A stretch of 25,181 nucleotides of DNA from 630D-37 sp037447295 (GTDB taxonomy: Bacteria; Chloroflexota; Anaerolineae; Anaerolineales; Villigracilaceae): contig JBBIGZ010000040.1 of the NCBI GenBank assembly GCA_037447295.1, positions 1-25,181 on the forward strand, written 5' to 3'. The stretch's first letter is position 1. Every line of letters starts with the position of its first letter. The notes beneath the pieces were generated by a model, which saw only the letters and a list, made by a program, of their open reading frames with translations, was not told the DNA's origin and did no database searches. This document shows positions 16,351-24,564 of the stretch, in pieces. Position numbers and translations under genes: made by a program.

Positions 16351-18147
16351 ATGACACAAATTCACCAATATGAAGTAGTAGTCGTCGGTGCAGGCGGCGC
16401 CGGGTTGATGGCCGGTCTCTACGCTTCACGCGGTGCTAAAACGGCGGTTATTAGCAAACTCTACCCGACCCGTTCCCACACCGGCGCAGCCCAAGGTGGG
16501 ATCGGCGCGGCATTGGGCAATCTGGAAGAAGATCATCCCGAGTGGCACACTTACGATACCGTCAAAGGTTCTGACTATTTGGGTGATCAGGATGCCATTG
16601 AATTCATGTGCAACGAGGCGCCGGGGATCGTTTATGAGTTGGAACACATGGGTCTGCCTTTTGACCGCACTCCCGACGGGCGCATCATGCAGCGTCCTTT
16701 CGGCGGACACACCAACAACATCACCGGCAAGCCGGTGCGTCGCGCCTGCCACGCAGCCGATCGCACGGGGCACATGATCTTGCAAACGCTTTATCAGCAG
16801 TGCATTAAGAACAATGTCACCTTCTTCGATGAATTCCAGGTTGTAGATCTGATCATGGTCAATGGACAGGCCGCGGGAGTGGTGGCCGTGGAGTTGGCCA
16901 CCGGCGAGCTACATGTCTTCCACGCTAAAGCGGTGATCTTCGCCACCGGCGGTCACGGACGCATCTGGGAAGTCACCTCGAACGCCTATTCCTTCACCGG
17001 CGATGGCCCGGCCATGGTCTTGCGGCGCGGCCTGCCGTTGGAGGATATGGAGTTCTTCCAATTCCATCCCACCGGCATTTATAAACTGGGCATCTTGATC
17101 ACCGAAGGCGTGCGCGGGGAAGGTGGAGTGCTGATCAACGGCCTGGGCGAGCGCTTCATGGAAAAATATGCCCCGAAGGTGAAAGACCTGGCCTCGCGCG
17201 ATGTGGTCAGCCGGGCCATTTATCTTGAAATCCGCGAAGGCCGCGGCGTGAACGGCAAGAACTATGTCTACCTAGATGTGCGCCCGGAGACGGTGAACAA
17301 ATACGCCGAACTGGACGGACATACCAACCCAGATGGGACTCCTTACCGCGTCACAGCCGAGCAAATCCTGAGCAAACTGCCGGATATCATTGACTTCTGC
17401 CGCACTTACTTGGGGGTCGATCCCGTGACACAGCCGATGCCTATTCAACCGACGGCGCACTATGCCATGGGCGGCATTCCGACCACGATGTACGGCGAAG
17501 TGATCTCCGACGCGCAGAATACGATTGTGCCTGGCCTATATGCCGCGGGTGAATGCGCTTGTGTCTCCGTGCACGGTGCCAATCGTCTGGGGACGAACTC
17601 TCTGCTGGATATAGTGGTCTTTGGCAAGCAGGCCGGCCTGCGGGCTGCCGAATTCGCCAAAGGCGCCTCTTTCCAACCCCTGCCGGATGACCCAGCGGCC
17701 TATGCCCGTGAGCAGCTAGAGCGCTTCCGCACGGCCGATGGAAGCGAAAACGCCTTCCACATTGCCCAGGAAATGCGTCATGAGATGTTCGAAAACATGG
17801 GCGTCTTTCGTACCGAGGAAGGGATGACGCATGCCTTGAACAAGATCCGCGAACTGAAAGAGCGCATGCGCCACGTGCGGGTAACGGATACCGGCAAGGT
17901 CTTCAACATGGAACTGATGAATGCCTGGGAACTGAGCAACCTGCTTGACTTGGCGGAGGTCACCACTATCTCGGCGCTGGCGCGCAAGGAAAGCCGCGGG
18001 GCCCATGCCCGCGAAGATTATCCCAAGCGCGATGACCAGAACTGGCTCAAACATACCCTGATCTGGATAGACGAGAAAGGCGAAACCCGTCTAGATTACA
18101 AGCCGGTGGTGATCACCAAATATCAGCCCAAGGAGCGCACCTATTAG
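16351..18147 (+). CDS. sdhA: Succinate dehydrogenase flavoprotein subunit
   Basis: 598 residues, standard length. It oxidises succinate to fumarate with covalently bound FAD on the cytoplasmic face. Seen: dinucleotide-binding VVGAGGAGLMAG (11-22), the SHTGAAQGGIG segment with H43 at the position that links FAD, QFHPTGIY at the substrate loop, TEGVRGEGG, RDVVSRAI with the catalytic-arginine region, and HGANRLGTNSLLD near the C-terminal FAD contact. The E. coli-like DTVKGSDYLGDQDAIE motif is also present, and I infer succinate oxidation rather than fumarate reduction from the two-anchor operon. GGGAGGT precedes the ATG. 11 bases after sdhD, 9 bases before sdhB. Confidence 0.97.
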   Translation: MTQIHQYEVVVVGAGGAGLMAGLYASRGAKTAVISKLYPTRSHTGAAQGGIGAALGNLEEDHPEWHTYDTVKGSDYLGDQDAIEFMCNEAPGIVYELEHMGLPFDRTPDGRIMQRPFGGHTNNITGKPVRRACHAADRTGHMILQTLYQQCIKNNVTFFDEFQVVDLIMVNGQAAGVVAVELATGELHVFHAKAVIFATGGHGRIWEVTSNAYSFTGDGPAMVLRRGLPLEDMEFFQFHPTGIYKLGILITEGVRGEGGVLINGLGERFMEKYAPKVKDLASRDVVSRAIYLEIREGRGVNGKNYVYLDVRPETVNKYAELDGHTNPDGTPYRVTAEQILSKLPDIIDFCRTYLGVDPVTQPMPIQPTAHYAMGGIPTTMYGEVISDAQNTIVPGLYAAGECACVSVHGANRLGTNSLLDIVVFGKQAGLRAAEFAKGASFQPLPDDPAAYAREQLERFRTADGSENAFHIAQEMRHEMFENMGVFRTEEGMTHALNKIRELKERMRHVRVTDTGKVFNMELMNAWELSNLLDLAEVTTISALARKESRGAHAREDYPKRDDQNWLKHTLIWIDEKGETRLDYKPVVITKYQPKERTY

Positions 18148-18156
18148 GAGGTAACT

Positions 18157-18861
18157 ATGCTTGTCACCCTTAAAATCCTGCGCTATAACCCTGAGAAAGA
18201 TACCCAACCCTCCTATCAGACTTACCAGGTAGAGGCCGAGCCGACCGACCGCGTGCTGGACTTGCTCGAAAAGGTCAAAGGCGAACAGGATGGGACCTTG
18301 AGCTTCCGCCGCTCCTGCGGCCATGGCATCTGCGGTTCGGACGCCATGCGCATCAACGGCATGAACCGCCTGGCCTGCAAGACGCTGGTGCGCGATGTGG
18401 GCGAGCAGATCACCGTCGAGCCGATCCTAGGCCTGCCGACGATCAAAGACCTGATCGTTGACATGAAGCCTTTCTTCGATCACTATCGCCGCGTGATGCC
18501 CTACTTCATCTCGGATAAACCGATTCCGGAAGATGGGCGCGAGCGCTTACAAAGCCCGGAAGAACGCCTGCGCTTCGACGATACGACCAAGTGCATTCTC
18601 TGCGCTTGTTGCACCACGTCCTGCCCCTCCTTCTGGGCCAACGATCAGTACTACGGCCCGGCAGCGATCGTCAATGCGCACCGCTTCATCTTCGATTCGC
18701 GCGATACCGCGACTGCCGAACGCCTGCAAATCCTGGCCGATGAAATGGGCGTCTGGCGCTGTCGCACAGCCTTCAACTGCACCGAGGCCTGCCCGCGCGA
18801 GATCAAGATCACCAAGGCTATCGCCGAGGTCAAGCAAGCTATCCTGAGCGGAAAGGTTTAG
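18157..18861 (+). CDS. sdhB: Succinate dehydrogenase iron-sulfur subunit
   Basis: 234 residues. It carries electrons from FAD to quinone through three clusters. [2Fe-2S] ligands: C54, C59, D62 and C74 in RRSCGHGICGSDAM...LAC; the third ligand is Asp as in E. coli SdhB. [4Fe-4S]: CILCACCTTSCP (C146, C149, C152). [3Fe-4S]: C156, C202 and C208, with C212 (NCTEACPRE) serving the 4Fe cluster, by family analogy. GGAGGT ribosome site just after the sdhA stop. Last gene of the sdh operon; no strong terminator seen after it. Confidence 0.97.
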   Translation: MLVTLKILRYNPEKDTQPSYQTYQVEAEPTDRVLDLLEKVKGEQDGTLSFRRSCGHGICGSDAMRINGMNRLACKTLVRDVGEQITVEPILGLPTIKDLIVDMKPFFDHYRRVMPYFISDKPIPEDGRERLQSPEERLRFDDTTKCILCACCTTSCPSFWANDQYYGPAAIVNAHRFIFDSRDTATAERLQILADEMGVWRCRTAFNCTEACPREIKITKAIAEVKQAILSGKV

Positions 18862-18912
18862 CCCTATTTCTCACTGCCCGATCAGGCTCTGATAGAACGT
18901 TTACTCATCTCT

Positions 18913-18943
18913 TGCGTTTTTCTAACGCGTTTCATCTATAGTA
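18913..18943 (+). promoter_or_regulatory. Possible promoter of hsp20
   Basis: TTGCGT (18913-18918) and TATAGT (18938-18943) with a 19-base spacer, longer than ideal. No CIRCE element (TTAGCACTC-type inverted repeat) is present, so heat control by HrcA is not supported. Confidence 0.35.
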
Positions 18944-18993
18944 GGAAGCGAACGTGGTTAGAAAAACATCCTTTCGAAAGGAGGTGAGTGAGT

Positions 18994-19434
18994 ATGACCA
19001 ACCTGATTCGGTGGGAACCCTTCCGCGAGATGCTGACCTTGCGTGAGATGATGGATCGCATGATCGATGAGGTCTTCGAGCGCCCATTCCCTTCGGTGTT
19101 CACCGGGCAGGTGCCGGCGATCGATATGTATCAGACCGATAATGAAGTGGTTGTCAAAGCGGCGTTGCCCGGCGTGAAGGCCGATGATGTACAGATCAGC
19201 GTCACCGGGGACGTGCTGACCATCAAAGGCGAGATCAAGCAGGAAGAGGAACAGAAGGGTCGCAGCTACCACATCCGCGAACATCGCTGGGGCGCCTTTG
19301 AACGCAACATCATCCTGCCCACGACGGTGGTTGCGGATAAGGCCAAGGCTGAATTCGAGAACGGTATCCTAACCATCACCTTGCCCAAGACCGAAGAGGT
19401 GCGCCCGAAGACGATCACCGTCAAGGCTAAATAA
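18994..19434 (+). CDS. Small heat-shock protein, Hsp20 family
   Basis: 146 residues. ATP-independent chaperone that binds unfolding proteins as large oligomers. The alpha-crystallin domain spans about 40-142: AIDMYQTDNEVVVKAALPG, then GDVLTIKGE, the GAFERNIILP strand and AEFENGILTITLPK, the family's A-x-x-x-N-G-V-L signature. A short I-T-V at the end may act as the C-terminal I-x-I/V anchor. The start was taken at the ATG (18994), eight bases after AGGAGGT; a GTG two codons earlier is less well spaced. A single gene, flanked by its own putative promoter and a terminator. Confidence 0.95.
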   Translation: MTNLIRWEPFREMLTLREMMDRMIDEVFERPFPSVFTGQVPAIDMYQTDNEVVVKAALPGVKADDVQISVTGDVLTIKGEIKQEEEQKGRSYHIREHRWGAFERNIILPTTVVADKAKAEFENGILTITLPKTEEVRPKTITVKAK

Positions 19435-19458
19435 TCCCAGGGTCATATTCGAATGCGG

Positions 19459-19482
19459 AGCCGCGGTCACTCCGCGGCTTTC
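19459..19482 (+). terminator. Terminator-like hairpin after hsp20
   Basis: Eight-base stem AGCCGCGG (19459-19466) and CCGCGGCT (19472-19479), five-base loop, followed by only three T. GC-rich and well placed 25 bases after the stop codon. Confidence 0.6.
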
Positions 19483-19796
19483 GCCACTTAAAATTGCCAG
19501 AGGCCGTTTCTGCTGAAGATTCCACTGCAAAAACCATGTCTGCTACACGGGTTCGATTCAAAGGACACGGGCATTCAGCGCAATTATGCGATTTATACGG
19601 CTTGCTTGCCTGTCATTTTATATAAGCCACTCCGGGCACAGCAGAGGAAAAGATCCCTGCCACAATTCAAGATATCGCATATTGGCTAATTCTCGGTATT
19701 GTAGTAATCGCTGGAGATGGATTTTTCTAGAACACGCAAGCCTACTTTGATGTTCACTTAAATTGGTTTGGTTCGAGGATCTTGAAGATGGTTGCG

Positions 19797-19976
19797 TTAT
19801 ACTTTGGGTTGTGATATGAGCAATTTGCCTAAAGCGAAGTATTGGCCAATCGCGCTATCAATTGCAACGGCGCAAAGCGCGGCAAAGTGACGGAACTGGT
19901 CATAACGAATTATGCGGTTGACGGGGCAACTCATCATGAGCAAGGTGCTCAGTGCCCCATTCTCAATCGATAGCGT
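19797..19976 (-). pseudogene. Possible C-terminal remnant of a DDE transposase
   Basis: A minus-strand open frame of 59 codons (ATG possible at 19937, giving 46 residues) reads NRIIRYDQFRHFAALCAVAI near its middle. An 'R-Y-D-x-x-x-x-x-F-x-A-x-x-x-x-A' pattern close to the C terminus is typical of IS5-like transposases. The catalytic DDE part is absent and the frame is closed by a stop on the upstream side, so at best this is a decayed end of an insertion sequence. No terminal inverted repeats were found. Confidence 0.3.
19923..19958. repeat. Nested imperfect hairpin
   Basis: Outer stem GGGGCA/TGCCCC (19923-19928, 19953-19958) and inner stem TGAGCA/TGCTCA (19937-19942, 19946-19951) with a three-base loop and an eight-base bulge on one side. 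No T-run on either strand, so it is not an ordinary terminator. It overlaps the transposase-like frame. Confidence 0.5.
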
Positions 19977-20320
19977 TTAGAGTGGCAGCCCAACACAGCA
20001 TCTGGCTGTTCCCTTCGATGGCTGCGCGCACTTTGCGGGCGGCTGATGCCGGTGCCGTTGGGCGCTTGTAGAAACGTTAGGATGGATTTTCGGCTGAGGC
20101 TGCCGAGCGGCGCGGCTGGAAATGAGGCATTGCCTGCAAGGGTGACTTTGGCGTAGAGCGCCTACTGTGGGTGGCGGCGCAGTCTTTAGGCGGGTTGGCC
20201 TGTGGTTCGAGGTGTCCGACCTGGGGTGGCCTTGCCCGGCAAGGTGGTGGCAGGGCAGGGTTGGCGGGCTTAGGGTAAACGCATCTAAATTTGTATCTGA
20301 AAATTTTTTCAGGAGGACGT

Positions 20321-20980
20321 ATGCCATTGTTCAACTTTTTCAGAAAACCATCGAAAAAAGAAGCCCCCGCTCAATCTCGGGGAGTAGATCAAGATCTCAT
20401 CTCGCCTGAAATGCAGAAGAAACGTTATGAGGCGGCAATGGAATTTCTCAAAGAACTTCAAGAGAAAATTCCACTGGTGAATGGCAGACCCCATGCAGGG
20501 ACAGTTCTATCCATTGCAGCACGACTTGCCGGCACGAACCTATATCGTGCAATCAACTCTAAACTGGATGTTCCGGCGGGGACAGTTGTACTTTCAGAAG
20601 AAATCAATCAAGCTTGGCCTAAGCTAATGAATTTGTTCGCTTTTTACTGCAAACAGAATGGAATAGATATTCTGTCAAGGCCTTTGGTTACCGAAATCCC
20701 TGAAGAAGATCAACCGTTGATGACCTTGGAACAGGTCCTGTTAGAATATCAAGACCAATACGATGCGATCATGAAAAGACATGGTCTTGATTATTTGAAT
20801 GCAGCTTATGCCGGAGTGATAGTTGCTTCCATCGTCTTTCAATATCACTGCTTCAAGGCTAAAGACATTGACCCCTATGTGGCCGCCAGAATCGTTGGCA
20901 TGGGATTTGTCGAAGGTGCAAAAACAGCACCGCCGCCCTTGGGCTCTCCCAATATCAATCCTTTGCCCAGAGAGAACTAG
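20321..20980 (+). CDS. Conserved-looking hypothetical protein, 219 residues
   Basis: I do not recognise a family. The start at 20321 follows a strong AGGAGG; the longer frame from 20291 is rejected because that site would lie inside it. The N terminus is short and basic (FNFFRKPSKKE), then mostly alpha-helical sequence follows. Helix-like segments run at about 27-52 (EMQKKRYEAAMEFLKELQEKI), 60-80, 97-115, 137-160, and a hydrophobic stretch at about 165-180 (AAYAGVIVASIVFQYHC) that is short for a membrane helix. The C terminus is Pro-rich. Codon use is more AT-rich than in the neighbouring operons, which suggests different origin or recent acquisition. It stands alone, without operon partners and next to a possible insertion-sequence relic. 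Probably cytoplasmic. Confidence 0.75.
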   Translation: MPLFNFFRKPSKKEAPAQSRGVDQDLISPEMQKKRYEAAMEFLKELQEKIPLVNGRPHAGTVLSIAARLAGTNLYRAINSKLDVPAGTVVLSEEINQAWPKLMNLFAFYCKQNGIDILSRPLVTEIPEEDQPLMTLEQVLLEYQDQYDAIMKRHGLDYLNAAYAGVIVASIVFQYHCFKAKDIDPYVAARIVGMGFVEGAKTAPPPLGSPNINPLPREN

Positions 20981-21105
20981 GTCCTCTTGTGTTAGGCAAA
21001 GATGAAGTTGTTGCCAGAGAGGCTCGCGAAAAGGTGGGGCTTTTATCCAACCTACAGCGGAAGCTATAACTATGCAGAAAATGACATTGGACAGTCCCTA
21101 CAGCC

Positions 21106-21134
21106 TTGACAAGAACATTACCATCGGCTATATT
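21106..21134 (+). promoter_or_regulatory. Promoter of the copper operon
   Basis: The consensus -35 TTGACA (21106-21111) and TATATT (21129-21134) are separated by exactly 17 bases. It is the best promoter in the window. Transcription would start near 21141, inside the operator palindrome that follows, so a bound repressor would block initiation. Confidence 0.88.
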
Positions 21135-21139
21135 CTAGA

Positions 21140-21162
21140 TACCCCCCCACCTGGGGGGGGTA
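21140..21162. promoter_or_regulatory. CsoR operator (C-tract/G-tract palindrome)
   Basis: TA, seven C, ACCT, eight G, TA: an inverted repeat of the pseudo-palindromic C-tract/G-tract type bound by CsoR-family repressors, flanked by TA on both sides. It overlaps the predicted transcription start and precedes the csoR gene by 11 bases. Autoregulation is inferred: Cu(I) binding would release CsoR and open the whole operon. Confidence 0.85.
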
Positions 21163-21173
21163 GGAGCGAGTAG

Positions 21174-21443
21174 GTGAAACACGAGGACACACTGCGACGA
21201 CTGAAGACGATCGAAGGACATCTTCGAGGCATCATCCGTATGGTACAGGAAGATGCCTATTGTATTGATATTATCCGCCAAATTCAGGCGGTAGAAGCGG
21301 CCTTGAATAAGGTGAGCACGCAAATTCTTGAAGAACATTTGCGTACCTGTGTGATCACTGCCATTCGCAGCGAGGATGAGCAGGAACGCGAACGCGTGAT
21401 GCGCGAAATCACCGAAGTGTTCGATATGTCTACAAAAGTCTAA
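21174..21443 (+). CDS. csoR: CsoR-type Cu(I)-sensing repressor
   Basis: 89 residues, all-helical CsoR/RcnR family repressor that leaves DNA when it binds Cu(I). The C-H-C ligand set of CsoR is present: C30 (EDAYCIDII), H55 and C59 (EEHLRTCV). This favours copper over the nickel/cobalt (RcnR) or persulfide (CstR) members. The N-terminal LRRLKTIEGHLRGIIRM helix is typical. GTG start at 21174, with the ribosome site in GGAGCGAG; no in-frame ATG fits. First gene of the copper operon, 9 bases before the next gene. Confidence 0.95.
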   Translation: MKHEDTLRRLKTIEGHLRGIIRMVQEDAYCIDIIRQIQAVEAALNKVSTQILEEHLRTCVITAIRSEDEQERERVMREITEVFDMSTKV

Positions 21444-21452
21444 AGAGGCAAA

Positions 21453-21911
21453 ATGAGCGATGCTTGTTGTGTGATCCCTACCTCCGTGGAGGGGCGGGCT
21501 GCCTGCCCCTTGAATGGAAAAGTCGGACGGAGAGTAGAGACACAAACGGTCAAGGCCCTGTTGCGCTTGCCGCTTAACGTGTTGCGGGATGTTGAATATC
21601 GCTTCTGTTCCGATCCCGCGTGCCCGGTTGTGTACTATAGCGTCGACGGTGCACAAACGTTCACCGAAGCCGATCTACGTGAGCGGGTCTTTCAGAAACA
21701 TCCCGAGGACGTAGAGGTCTTAGTGTGTTATTGTTTCCAGTATACCGTCGGAGAGGTGCGCACCCGCGGCGCAAGGATTGTTGACGAGATCACCCAAGGT
21801 GTACAAGCGGGTCAGTGCGCTTGTGATATCCGCAATCCTCAGGGGAGTTGCTGCCTGGGTAATGTCCGTTCGCTTTTATCCGATTCCAAATCCAAACTTT
21901 CGGAGGTGTAG
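21453..21911 (+). CDS. CopZ-type [2Fe-2S]/zinc-binding chaperone domain, stand-alone
   Basis: 152 residues with 11 cysteines: C5, C6, C18, C52, C57, C92, C94, C122, C124, C133, C134. The FCSDPACPVVYY, VCYCF and CACDIRNPQGSCCLG segments match the N-terminal domain of Archaeoglobus fulgidus CopZ, which carries a zinc ion and a [2Fe-2S] cluster and may reduce Cu(II) to Cu(I). In CopZ this domain is fused to an HMA copper-binding domain; here the HMA is the next gene, one base on. Cytoplasmic; probably helps present Cu(I) to the HMA chaperone and CopA. Confidence 0.88.
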   Translation: MSDACCVIPTSVEGRAACPLNGKVGRRVETQTVKALLRLPLNVLRDVEYRFCSDPACPVVYYSVDGAQTFTEADLRERVFQKHPEDVEVLVCYCFQYTVGEVRTRGARIVDEITQGVQAGQCACDIRNPQGSCCLGNVRSLLSDSKSKLSEV

Positions 21912-21912
21912 C

Positions 21913-22119
21913 ATGACTACCGTTACTTACAAAATCCCTTCCATTCACTGCCATCATTGCACCCACACCATTCAGAGCGAGCTCTCGGAGCTGGCCGGTG
22001 TGCGAGAGGTGAAGGCCGATCTGGCCACGCGTCAGGTCACTGTGACCTTCGATGCGCCGGCCACGGAAGAGAAGATCAAGGCCTTACTGGCCGAGATCAA
22101 CTACCCGGTCGCTGAATAA
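21913..22119 (+). CDS. copZ: CopZ-like HMA copper chaperone
   Basis: 68 residues, one heavy-metal-associated domain with beta-alpha-beta-beta-alpha-beta pattern. The metal site is IHCHHC (C13, C16), with two histidines between the cysteines, a copper chaperone type loop. It ends in NYPVAE where the family has its last strand. The start at 21913 follows CGGAGG; the frame open from 21778 overlaps the Fe-S gene and has no ribosome site. One base separates it from the stop of the Fe-S/zinc protein, so the two are coupled. Delivers Cu(I) to CopA or to CsoR (family role). Confidence 0.92.
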   Translation: MTTVTYKIPSIHCHHCTHTIQSELSELAGVREVKADLATRQVTVTFDAPATEEKIKALLAEINYPVAE

Positions 22120-22137
22120 ACTCCAAGCCGAGGACGT

Positions 22138-24564
22138 ATGAGCGAATCTCCGACCCGGCAGGTGATCCTCCCGATCACCGGCATGACCTGTGCCAATTGC
22201 GTTGCCACGGTGGAACGCAACCTGAAAAAAGTAGATGGGGTAACCCAGGTGGTGGTCAACCTTTCTTCCGAGCGTGCCACCGTTGAATTCGATCCGCTGC
22301 GCGCCGGCCTGCCCGATTTGATCGCTCGCGTTGAGCGGGCCGGCTACGGCGTGGCAATCGGCGAGGCCGAGCTCATGCTGCGGCGTTTGGCCGATGATAA
22401 TGATGCGCGCCGCTTGGAAAAGGCTTTGCGCAAGTTGGAAGGTGTGATGGAGGTGCAGGTCTCTATTGCCACGGAGAAAGCGCGTATCCGTTATATTCCC
22501 ACACTCGTTTCCCAGGCAGAAATTCGCCGCGCTATTACTGCCGCAGGCTTCGAGGCGCTGGAGCTCGGTGGCGAGGCCGAAGATGTGGAGGCCCAGGCAC
22601 GGGAGCGCGAAATTGCCGAACAGCGTCGCCTGCTCGTGATCGGCCTGATCTTTACCGTGCCCCTTTTCATCTTCTCCATGGCGCGCGATTTTAACCTTTT
22701 GGGAATGTGGGCACATGCACCCTGGGTGCATTACGTTATGTGGGCTCTCGCTACCCCGGTTCAGTTCTACGTCGGATGGCACTATTACGTCGGTGGTTAT
22801 AAGGCCCTGCGCAATGGCTCGGCGAACATGGATGTGCTCATCGCCATGGGTTCTTCCATCGCCTACTTGTATTCTGCCGTTGTCACGCTTGGCCTGCTCA
22901 AAGGGCATGTTTATTTTGAAACTGCCGCTGTGATCGTCACCCTCATCCGACTGGGCAAATACCTTGAAGCGCGCGCCAAAGGGCGCACCAGCGAGGCGAT
23001 TAAGAAGCTGATGAGCCTACGGGCAAAGACTGCCCGCCTGATACGCAATGATCAGGAAATCGAAGTGCCGGTGGAGGAGGTGCAGGTTGGGGATATCGTC
23101 TTGGTGCGACCGGGTGAAAAAATCCCGGTCGATGGCGTTGTTATCGAAGGTCGCAGCACCGTTGACGAATCCATGCTCACGGGCGAATCACTCCCCGTCG
23201 AAAAAGGCCCTGGCGATGCCGTGATCGGCGCCACGCTGAACAAGCAGGGCTTCCTGCGCTTTGAAGCCACCAAGGTCGGCAAAGAGACGGCGCTGGCGCA
23301 GATCATTCGCCTGGTAGAAGAGGCCCAAGGGAGCAAAGCACCGATCCAAAAACTGGCCGATCAGGTCTCGGCGATCTTTGTCCCCGTCGTCATTCTGATC
23401 GCTCTCCTCACCTTCCTAGCCTGGTATTTCTTCGGCGCCCCTGGCGATCTGACACGCGCGCTGATCAACATGGTCGCCGTCCTGGTGATCGCCTGTCCTT
23501 GTGCCCTAGGCCTGGCAACGCCCACCGCCGTAATGGTCGGAACGGGCAAGGGCGCCGAGATGGGCATCCTCTTCCGCAGTAGCGAAGCCCTGGAGCGGCT
23601 GGGGCGGGTGAACGTAGTGATTTTGGACAAAACGGGTACCATCACCCAGGGCCAACCACAGGTCACCGACGTAGTGGCGCTGGATTCCTGGGATGAAGAG
23701 ACCGTGCTCCGCCTGGCCGCCGCGGTGGAAAAGGGTAGTGAACACCCTCTTGGCGAGGCCATCTGGGCCGAGGCCACGCGTCGTGGCTGGACCTTGGACG
23801 AGATCGCCGCGTTTCAGGCTTTTGCTGGGGAAGGGGTTCAGGCCGAAGTGAACGGCCATTGGGTCGCCATAGGCAATGCGCGCTTGATGCAGCGGCTGGG
23901 CGTTGACCCCTTGGTGGCGCAGCCGGTGGTTGAACGGTTGCAATCGGAGGCCAAAACGGCCATGCTAGTAGCCATCGGCGAGCATCTGGCTGGCGTGATT
24001 GCCGTTGCCGATACGCTCAAAGAGGGCTCGCAGGAGGCCATTCAGGAAATGCACCGTATGGGCTTGCGCGTGATCATGCTCACCGGCGATAACCCGCACA
24101 CTGCCCGCGCCATTGCCCACAAGGTCGATGTGGAGGAAGTGCTGGCAGAGGTACTGCCGGAGGGAAAGTCCGGTGAGGTCAAAAAACTGCAGGAGCAAGG
24201 GAGTATCGTGGCGATGGTCGGGGATGGGGTCAACGATGCGCCGGCATTGGCCCAAGCAGATGTTGGGATCGCCATTGGCAGCGGCACGGATGTGGCCATG
24301 GCCACCGCCCCGGTGACGCTGATCAGCGGCGATCTGCGCGGCGTGCCGCGTGCCATTCGCCTTTCGCGACGCACCTTGAACACCATTCGGCAGAACCTAT
24401 TCTGGGCGTTCTTCTATAACGTCATCCTGATCCCGGCTGCAGCCTTGGGCTATCTCAATCCCATCCTGGCCGCCGCAGCCATGTCGTTCAGCAGCGTCTT
24501 CGTCGTCAGCAATAGCCTGCGCTTGCGCCGTGCCCGGATCGAGAGCGTCGGCCGTGGGTGGTAG
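22138..24564 (+). CDS. copA: Cu(I)-exporting P1B-type ATPase
   Basis: 808 residues, copper efflux pump of the inner membrane. The N-terminal HMA has GMTCANC (C18, C21). A second HMA-like domain (about 78-141) has lost CxxC (DDNDA at the equivalent loop). Then TM helices; TGES (348-351) of the actuator; CPC (453-455) in TM6; phosphorylated D497 in DKTGTIT; H536-P537 in SEHPLGEA; MVGDGVNDAPAL (693-704); and C-terminal YN (760-761) and MSFSS (782-786). The CPC with these later residues is the P1B-1 Cu(I) signature. Last gene of the csoR operon, 18 bases after the HMA gene. Confidence 0.97.
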   Translation: MSESPTRQVILPITGMTCANCVATVERNLKKVDGVTQVVVNLSSERATVEFDPLRAGLPDLIARVERAGYGVAIGEAELMLRRLADDNDARRLEKALRKLEGVMEVQVSIATEKARIRYIPTLVSQAEIRRAITAAGFEALELGGEAEDVEAQAREREIAEQRRLLVIGLIFTVPLFIFSMARDFNLLGMWAHAPWVHYVMWALATPVQFYVGWHYYVGGYKALRNGSANMDVLIAMGSSIAYLYSAVVTLGLLKGHVYFETAAVIVTLIRLGKYLEARAKGRTSEAIKKLMSLRAKTARLIRNDQEIEVPVEEVQVGDIVLVRPGEKIPVDGVVIEGRSTVDESMLTGESLPVEKGPGDAVIGATLNKQGFLRFEATKVGKETALAQIIRLVEEAQGSKAPIQKLADQVSAIFVPVVILIALLTFLAWYFFGAPGDLTRALINMVAVLVIACPCALGLATPTAVMVGTGKGAEMGILFRSSEALERLGRVNVVILDKTGTITQGQPQVTDVVALDSWDEETVLRLAAAVEKGSEHPLGEAIWAEATRRGWTLDEIAAFQAFAGEGVQAEVNGHWVAIGNARLMQRLGVDPLVAQPVVERLQSEAKTAMLVAIGEHLAGVIAVADTLKEGSQEAIQEMHRMGLRVIMLTGDNPHTARAIAHKVDVEEVLAEVLPEGKSGEVKKLQEQGSIVAMVGDGVNDAPALAQADVGIAIGSGTDVAMATAPVTLISGDLRGVPRAIRLSRRTLNTIRQNLFWAFFYNVILIPAAALGYLNPILAAAAMSFSSVFVVSNSLRLRRARIESVGRGW

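Larger units (their letters stand above)
19483..20320. other. Intergenic region of mixed composition
   Basis: About 840 bases with no intact gene I can support. The first 450 bases are AT-richer; 20000-20280 is GC-rich. It holds a possible transposase relic (19797-19976), a nested hairpin (19923-19958), a near-palindrome CCTTGCCCGGCAAGG (20230-20244) and a near copy of an intergenic segment from 9042-9059. The 116-codon minus frame (19977-20327) is basic and Pro-rich with no recognisable domain and looks fortuitous. Confidence 0.5.

Noticed and set aside
18880..18993. CIRCE or other heat-shock operator before hsp20
   Set aside because: No TTAGCACTC-type inverted repeat is present.
20291..20320. 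Ten-codon N-terminal extension of the orphan gene
   Set aside because: It contains the AGGAGG ribosome site of the ATG at 20321.
19977..20327. 116-codon minus frame, Pro/Arg/His-rich
   Set aside because: Composition reflects GC-rich noncoding DNA; no domain or ribosome site.
20980..21005. GTGTTAGGC after the orphan gene, like an integron attC end
   Set aside because: No matching GCCTAAC-type partner or attC fold was found; no integrase.
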